DNA from: CAISIP01 sp965278985
GTDB taxonomy: Bacteria; Pseudomonadota; Gammaproteobacteria; Burkholderiales; Burkholderiaceae_C
Direction: 5' to 3'
Length of the DNA stretch: 64,000 nucleotides
Assembly (NCBI GenBank): GCA_965278985.1
Contig: OZ257131.1
Location: forward strand, 62,001-126,000
The position numbers and the translations under genes are program-made. Position 1 is the stretch's first letter. The number at the start of each line of letters is the position of its first letter. The notes under the pieces were generated by a model. That model saw only the letters and a program-made list of their open reading frames with translations. It did no database searches and was not told where the DNA came from. Shown here in pieces: positions 59,394 through 64,000 of this stretch.

Positions 59394-60614
59394 TTATGGA
59401 AGCTTCGCCAGCGGCCACATCGCGGCCGCGGTGATCAGGGCGGCCACCGCGAAGCCCAGCTGGAAGCCACCCACCGCGGCGATGAGGCCGAAGAGCACCG
59501 GTGCCAGGATGCTGGTCATGGCGATCAGCAGGATGGCACCGGTGGCGGCGTCGCCCACCGCGCCCACCGGGGCGAAGCGCACGGTCTGCGCACCCTGCAC
59601 GCCGTTCCAGCTGGACACGGTGCAGCCACCCACCACGATCAGCAGCCACACGCTCCACTCGGGCCAGGCCGGCGAGAGCAGCGCCAGCGCCAGGGTGGCC
59701 AGGGTGGACCCCACGCAGGTGGCCCGCAGCACGCGCGTGGCGCCGAAGCGGTCCGCGATCCAGCCCAGGCCCGGCCGGCCAAAGGTGCTCACCACCTGCA
59801 TCAGCGCGAACATCGCGCCGGCCGCCACCAGCGACATGCCGCGGTAGACCACCAGGTGCGAGATCAGAAAGATGAACCACGCGCCCTGGCCCACGCCGAA
59901 ACACGCGCCCACGATGGCGATGCGCAGCAGGTTGGCGTCGCGCCCCAGCACCCGCAGCGGCCGCTGCAGGTTGGGCCACGAGAACAGCAGCCCCAGGTGG
60001 ATGGGTTGCTGCGGGTCACGCGTGGTGTCGAGGCGCCGCTGCAGCGGCTGCATCGCGGCCATGGTCAACAGCACCAGCACGGCGCACACCGCGAAGGTGA
60101 TGCCGAGCCCCGCCTCGGTGGCCAGCCAGGGCAGCAGCAGCCCCGCCAGCACCGCGCCGATGGGCACGCCGGCCTGCTTGATGGAGAACACGAGGTTCTG
60201 GCTGCCGGCGGGTGCATACCGCCGCAACACGTCGCTGCCGGCCGAGGGCATGGGCCCGCCACCCAGCCCGATGAGCACGCTGCCCAGCACTGCGAAGGCG
60301 GCGATGGGCACGGCGTAGAACAGCGTACCTACCGTGCCCACGAGCAGGCCGATCTGCAGGCTGCGCACGGGCCCCGCGCGCAGCACCAACGGCAAGCCGG
60401 CGAACATGAAGACCGCGGAGCCCACGCCCATGATGGCCGACAACAGGCCGATGTCGGTCACGCTCCATTGCAGGCTGGCGGCCAGGGCCGGCGCCAGCGT
60501 GGGCGCCAGGCGATTGAGGAAGGCCACCGCGATCTGCGCCACCAGCACGGCCAGCAAGGGGGCGATCCAGGCGTTGGGGGGAGTCGCGGGCGCGTCGGGA
60601 GAGGGATGGGACAT
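59394..60614 (-). CDS. major facilitator superfamily transporter
   Basis: 406 residues with 12 hydrophobic segments. RLAPTLAPALAASLQWSVTDIG and GGGPMPSAGSDVLRRYAP lie between TM1 and TM5, and GWIADRFGATRVLRATC is the MFS loop motif between TM8 and TM9. It resembles nitrate/nitrite- and carboxylate-type MFS carriers (NarK-like topology) but lacks their nitrate signature. The substrate is unknown. Divergent from the aldo/keto reductase. Confidence 0.82.
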   Translation of the reverse strand: MSHPSPDAPATPPNAWIAPLLAVLVAQIAVAFLNRLAPTLAPALAASLQWSVTDIGLLSAIMGVGSAVFMFAGLPLVLRAGPVRSLQIGLLVGTVGTLFYAVPIAAFAVLGSVLIGLGGGPMPSAGSDVLRRYAPAGSQNLVFSIKQAGVPIGAVLAGLLLPWLATEAGLGITFAVCAVLVLLTMAAMQPLQRRLDTTRDPQQPIHLGLLFSWPNLQRPLRVLGRDANLLRIAIVGACFGVGQGAWFIFLISHLVVYRGMSLVAAGAMFALMQVVSTFGRPGLGWIADRFGATRVLRATCVGSTLATLALALLSPAWPEWSVWLLIVVGGCTVSSWNGVQGAQTVRFAPVGAVGDAATGAILLIAMTSILAPVLFGLIAAVGGFQLGFAVAALITAAAMWPLAKLP

Positions 60615-60680
60615 GGCGAAAACGACGCTGGATTGTGCCGTGCCGCAGAATGGCTGCTTCGAACATAGGAGACACACGCG

Positions 60681-61745
60681 ATGGCCATGGAATACCGCAA
60701 GGTGGGTGGATCGGACCTGGAGGTGTCGGTGCTGTCCTTCGGCAGCGCGACCTTCGGCGGCGGCAACGACTTCTTCAAGGCCTGGGGCCAGACCGAGGCC
60801 GATGAGGCCCGCAGCCTGGTGGACATCGCGCTGGAGGGTGGCATCACGCTGTTCGACAGCGCCGACAGTTATTCCAACGGCCTGGCCGAAACCATCCTGG
60901 GCCAGGCCATCGCCGGGCGGCGCGAGCGGCTGCTGCTGGCCACCAAGGTTTTCTTCCGCACGGGGCCGGGCGAGTTCGATGTGGGCCTGTCTCGGCAGCA
61001 TTTGGTGGAGTCCTGCGAGGCCAGCCTGCGCCGCCTGGGCACGGACCACATCGACCTGTGGCAGATGCATGCCTTCGACGCGCGCGTGCCGGTGGAGGAA
61101 ACCCTGCGTGCCCTCGACGACCTGCAGCGCGCCGGCAAGATCCGCTACGTGGGCTGCTCCAACTTCTCGGGCTGGCAGCTCATGAAGTCGCTGGCGCTGG
61201 CCGGGCAACACGGCCTGCCGCGCTATGTGGCGCACCAGGCCTACTACTCGCTGATGGGCCGCGAGTTCGAGTGGGAGCTGATGCCCCTGGCCGTGGACCA
61301 GGACGTGGGCACCTTGGTGTGGAGCCCGCTGGCGGGTGGCCGGCTCAGCGGCAAGACCGGCCGCGACCAGCCGCCGCCCGAGGGCACGCGCTGGGCCGCG
61401 CTGGAGGCCTATGGCGCGGCGCTGCCTGAAGCGCAGTACTTCGACCTCATCGACGTGTTGCGCGCCATCGCGGCCGAGCTGGGGCGCAGCGTCTCGCAGG
61501 TGGCGCTGAACTGGGTGCTGCACCGGCCCACGGTGGCCTCGCTGGTCATCGGTGCGCGCAATGCGGCGCAGCTGCGCGACAACCTTCGCACGGTGGATTT
61601 CCGCCTCACGCCCGAACAGGTGGACCGGCTGAACCAGGCGAGCAGCCAACAGCCGGTGTACCCCTACTGGCACCAGCGGCGCCATTCCTCGGACCGCAAT
61701 CCACCGCCTACCACCGACGGGCCGGCGGGGCGCGGCGTGCGCTGA
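60681..61745 (+). CDS. aldo/keto reductase
   Basis: 354 residues. The (beta/alpha)8 barrel has the tetrad Asp and Tyr in FDSADSYSNG, Lys in LLLATKVFF and His in DLWQMHAFD; KIRYVGCSNFSGWQL and SPLAGGRLSGK follow, and PTVASLVIGARNAAQLRDN binds NADPH. It would reduce an aldehyde or ketone. AGGAGA lies 7 bases before ATG 60681; ATG 60687 is also possible. The C-terminal 20 residues (SSDRNPPPTTDGPAGRG) are disordered and probably dispensable. Confidence 0.92.
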   Translation: MAMEYRKVGGSDLEVSVLSFGSATFGGGNDFFKAWGQTEADEARSLVDIALEGGITLFDSADSYSNGLAETILGQAIAGRRERLLLATKVFFRTGPGEFDVGLSRQHLVESCEASLRRLGTDHIDLWQMHAFDARVPVEETLRALDDLQRAGKIRYVGCSNFSGWQLMKSLALAGQHGLPRYVAHQAYYSLMGREFEWELMPLAVDQDVGTLVWSPLAGGRLSGKTGRDQPPPEGTRWAALEAYGAALPEAQYFDLIDVLRAIAAELGRSVSQVALNWVLHRPTVASLVIGARNAAQLRDNLRTVDFRLTPEQVDRLNQASSQQPVYPYWHQRRHSSDRNPPPTTDGPAGRGVR

Positions 61746-61894
61746 ATCTGCCGGAATCGCCATGCGGGCCGGTTCATGGAGGAAACAGCCGCTGAGGGAC
61801 AATCGCCAGTTCGCCCCGCAGAGGGCGCGCCGGTAGCTGCACCACGCGCCGGGCGCCGAAGACCACATTCCACCCACTCACCCATCGATCCACC

Positions 61895-63106
61895 ATGACC
61901 ACTGCTGCTTCGCTGTTCGACCACGTGCCCGCCTATGGCGGTGACCCCATCCTGTCGTTGATGGAAGATTTCCAGAAGGACCCGCGCGCCAACAAGGTGA
62001 GCCTCTCCATCGGCATCTACTTCGACGAAGAAGGCCGCCTGCCAGTGCTGGAGTCCGTGCGCCGCGCCGAGCAGAGCCAGCTGGGCGCCATCGGCCCGCG
62101 CCCCTACCTGCCCATGGAAGGCGCCGCCGGTTACCGCACCGCCGTACAGAAGCTGGTCTTCGGTGCCGACAGCGAAGCGGTGAAGAGCGGCCGCATCGCC
62201 ACGCTGCAGAGCCTGGGCGGCTCGGGTGCGCTGAAGGTGGGCGCGGATTTCCTCAAGCGGTATTTCGAAGGCTCCGAAGTCTGGGTCAGCGACCCCACCT
62301 GGGAGAACCACGTGGCGTTGTTCGACGGTGCGGGCTTCAAGGTCCACACCTACCCCTACTACGACGCGGCCACCGGCGGGCTGCGTTTCGACGCGATGCT
62401 CGACACCTTGCGCGGCCTGCCTGCGCGCAGCATCGTGCTGCTGCATGCCAGCTGCCACAACCCCACGGGCGTGGACCTGAGCAAGGCGCAGTGGCAGGCG
62501 CTGATCCCGGTGCTGCAGGAGCGCGGCCTGATCCCCTTCGTGGACATGGCCTACCAGGGCTTCGGCGACGGGCTGGACGAAGACGCCTTCGCGCTGCGCG
62601 CCATGGCGGACGCGAGCCTGCAGTGTTTCGTGGCGAACTCCTTCTCGAAGAATTTCTCGCTGTACGGCGAACGCTGTGGCGGCCTCTCGGTGGTCTGCGC
62701 CAGCCGCGAGGCCGCGGACACCGTGCTCGGCCAGCTCAAGGCCACCGTGCGCCGCAACTACTCCAGCCCGCCCACGCACGGCGAGGCCATCATCACCCAG
62801 GTGCTGCAGACGCCCGAGCTCTACACGCTGTGGGAGCAGGAGCTCACCGGCATGCGCGCACGCATCAAGCAGCTGCGCGAGAACCTGCACAAGGTGCTGG
62901 TGGAGCGCTTCGGCAGCTCGCGCAACTTCGACTACTTCCTGACGCAGCGCGGCATGTTCAGCTACACGGGTCTGACCGAGGCACAGGTCAACCGCCTGCG
63001 CGACGAGTTCGGCGTGTACCTGGTGCGCTCGGGCCGCATGTGCATGACGGGGCTCAACGCGCGCAATGTGGGGTATGTGGCGGAGTCGATGGCGAAGGTG
63101 TTGTGA
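61895..63106 (+). CDS. tyrB: aromatic amino acid aminotransferase (class I)
   Basis: 403 residues, close to TyrB/AspC (397). The PLP lysine is in VANSFSKNFSLYGER, ASCHNPTGVDLSKAQW is the conserved loop, and MAYQGFGDG and SGRMCMTGLNARNVGYVAE match the aspartate/tyrosine group. It transfers amino groups between phenylalanine/tyrosine/aspartate and 2-oxoglutarate. The exact preference (TyrB or AspC) is not decided from the sequence. A strong terminator follows. Confidence 0.9.
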   Translation: MTTAASLFDHVPAYGGDPILSLMEDFQKDPRANKVSLSIGIYFDEEGRLPVLESVRRAEQSQLGAIGPRPYLPMEGAAGYRTAVQKLVFGADSEAVKSGRIATLQSLGGSGALKVGADFLKRYFEGSEVWVSDPTWENHVALFDGAGFKVHTYPYYDAATGGLRFDAMLDTLRGLPARSIVLLHASCHNPTGVDLSKAQWQALIPVLQERGLIPFVDMAYQGFGDGLDEDAFALRAMADASLQCFVANSFSKNFSLYGERCGGLSVVCASREAADTVLGQLKATVRRNYSSPPTHGEAIITQVLQTPELYTLWEQELTGMRARIKQLRENLHKVLVERFGSSRNFDYFLTQRGMFSYTGLTEAQVNRLRDEFGVYLVRSGRMCMTGLNARNVGYVAESMAKVL

Positions 63107-63138
63107 TGTGATGGGTGCCATCGCGCACCCCTCCTCGC

Positions 63139-63163
63139 AAGGCCCGCACACGCGGGCCTTTTT
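63139..63163 (+). terminator. strong Rho-independent terminator
   Basis: GGCCCGC (63141–63147), loop ACAC, GCGGGCC (63152–63158), then TTTTT (63159–63163); two As before the stem extend the pairing. It ends the aminotransferase transcript and separates it from the convergent EmrE-like gene. Confidence 0.92.
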
Positions 63164-63205
63164 CATGTGCAAGGCAATCCAAGGCGATGGGGGGCCGCCT
63201 TTTGC

Positions 63206-63541
63206 TCAGTGGCTGACCGACTTGGAGAACACGTTGATCACCACCACGCCCGCCACGATGAGGCCCATGCCCGCGATGGCCGCGGCATCCAGGCGCTGGC
63301 CCAGCACCAGCCAGCCCACCAGCGAAATCAGCACGATGCCCGTGCCCGACCAGATGGCATAGGCGATGCCGGTAGGGATGGCGCGCAGCGTCAATGACAG
63401 GAAATAGAAGGCCACCGCATACCCCACCACGGTGGCCACGCTGGGCCCCAACCGGGTGAAGTTCTCAGACAGCTTCAGGCAGCTCGTGGCGATCACTTCG
63501 GCCACGATGGCAATGAACAGATAGAGGTAGTTGAGGGCCAT
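63206..63541 (-). CDS. small multidrug resistance transporter (EmrE-like)
   Basis: 111 residues with four transmembrane helices. The essential glutamate is in LFIAIVAEVIATSCLKLSE (Glu14 in EmrE), GIAYAIWSGTGIVLISLVGW contains the substrate-site tryptophan, and GQRLDAAAIAGMGLIVAGVVVINV closes the fold. Highly similar in pattern to E. coli EmrE, which exports quaternary cations with proton exchange. No ribosome site before the ATG at 63541. Confidence 0.9.
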   Translation of the reverse strand: MALNYLYLFIAIVAEVIATSCLKLSENFTRLGPSVATVVGYAVAFYFLSLTLRAIPTGIAYAIWSGTGIVLISLVGWLVLGQRLDAAAIAGMGLIVAGVVVINVFSKSVSH

Positions 63542-63591
63542 GAACGCGACTGTAGCGGGCCCTCGCCGAGCGACTGTGGTCCGCGCGAACC

Positions 63592-64000
63592 TCAGTACAG
63601 CGTCTCCAAGCTCTTCGCGTCGAAGTCGCGCAGCTCCGCGGTGCGGCCGCTCTGGATCTTGCGCACCCACTCCCAGTCGTGCAGCAGCGCGCGGCCCACG
63701 GCCACCAGGTCGAAGTCGCCGCGGTTCAGGCGCTCCAGCAGCGCGTCGATGGACTGTGCCTGCGAGCCTTCGCCCTTGAAGGAGCCGAGGAATTCGCCCG
63801 ACAGGCCCACCGAACCCACCGTGATGGTGGGCTTGCCGGTGAGCTTCTTGGCCCAGCCGGCGAAGTTGAGGTCGGAGCCGTCGAACTCGGGCTCCCAGAA
63901 GCGGCGCTGCGAGGCATGGATGATGTCCACGCCCGCGTCGGCCAGGGGCTGCAGCCATGCCTCCATCTCGCGTGGCGTGGGCGCCAGCTGGAATGTGTAT
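63592..64000 (-). CDS. NADH:flavin oxidoreductase (old yellow enzyme family), C-terminal part
   Basis: Partial gene: the first residues lie beyond the window edge; 135 codons visible. IIHASQRRFWEPEFDG, ITVGSVGLSGEFLGSF and DLVAVGRALLHDWEWV are the C-terminal strands of the TIM barrel, with the phosphate-binding VGRAL. It is not the same subgroup as the NemA-like gene at 55–56 kb. The substrate is unknown. Confidence 0.8.
   Translation of the reverse strand, partial: YTFQLAPTPREMEAWLQPLADAGVDIIHASQRRFWEPEFDGSDLNFAGWAKKLTGKPTITVGSVGLSGEFLGSFKGEGSQAQSIDALLERLNRGDFDLVAVGRALLHDWEWVRKIQSGRTAELRDFDAKSLETLY

Overview
The window is high-GC chromosomal DNA of a betaproteobacterium, most likely a member of the Comamonadaceae (Acidovorax/Diaphorobacter-like, order Burkholderiales). 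Supporting signs are three TctC/Bug-type periplasmic receptors without a TctAB permease, a truncated hemoglobin next to a DUF3034 protein, a stand-alone infA, the order yicC–kinase–PP2C–rph–rdgB–hemW, and GC-rich hairpin repeats between genes. This assignment is inference from gene content. No phage, plasmid or CRISPR locus was seen. One tRNA gene (Leu, CAA) is present.

Layout. 1–6 kb: amino-acid ABC receptor, acyl-CoA ligase, thiolase and a secreted intradiol-dioxygenase-like protein. 6–11.5 kb: an envelope-stress-type set (Spy-like lipoprotein, OmpR-type regulator, sensor kinase), an RluA pseudouridine synthase, and a PAS hybrid kinase with a 46-residue basic protein. 11.5–16.8 kb: 5'-nucleotidase, GNAT, SRPBCC protein, membrane Mrr-like nuclease, Nudix hydrolase and orphan infA. 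16.9–22.1 kb: a compact signalling cassette (STAS antagonist, metallo-beta-lactamase-fold protein, CHASE2–PP2C phosphatase, OmpA-like protein, FecR-domain protein, HATPase) that looks like a partner-switching module. 22–27 kb: two Bug receptors coupled to a ferredoxin-type reductase, a divergent epimerase and a DegP-like protein that has lost two of three catalytic residues.

27.2–29.7 kb is a lower-GC stretch beside tRNA-Leu, then cysM, a Nudix gene broken by an amber codon, and tusA. 30–37.5 kb holds valS, with a terminator-like hairpin in its leader, and an acyl-CoA catabolic operon (enoyl-CoA hydratase, HMG-CoA-lyase-like enzyme, two SDRs, Bug receptor) behind an AT-rich promoter with a perfect palindrome. 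37.5–43.5 kb: GST, yaaA, hydrolase, queF, truncated hemoglobin, DUF3034 and dinB. 43.5–45.8 kb is a graveyard of mobile DNA: a truncated integron integrase lacking its catalytic tyrosine, an IS91-type fragment, a cassette-like GFA gene with a possible attC, and IS110 and IS1182 fragments. 46–53.3 kb: RidA, yicC, a Ser/Thr kinase–phosphatase pair, then the overlapping rph–rdgB–hemW–cyclase operon. 53.3–64 kb: phosphoglucomutase, ene-reductase, DUF3482/DUF2868 pair, MFS transporter, aldo/keto reductase, aromatic aminotransferase, EmrE-like transporter and a truncated flavin oxidoreductase gene.

The strongest candidates for something undescribed are a structured repeat found twice, each time filling the space between a stop codon and the next start codon, with a basal stem whose base pairs covary between copies; and the 16.9–22.1 kb partner-switching cassette. 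Several start codons, promoters and the attC site are judgement calls made by eye and are marked as such.
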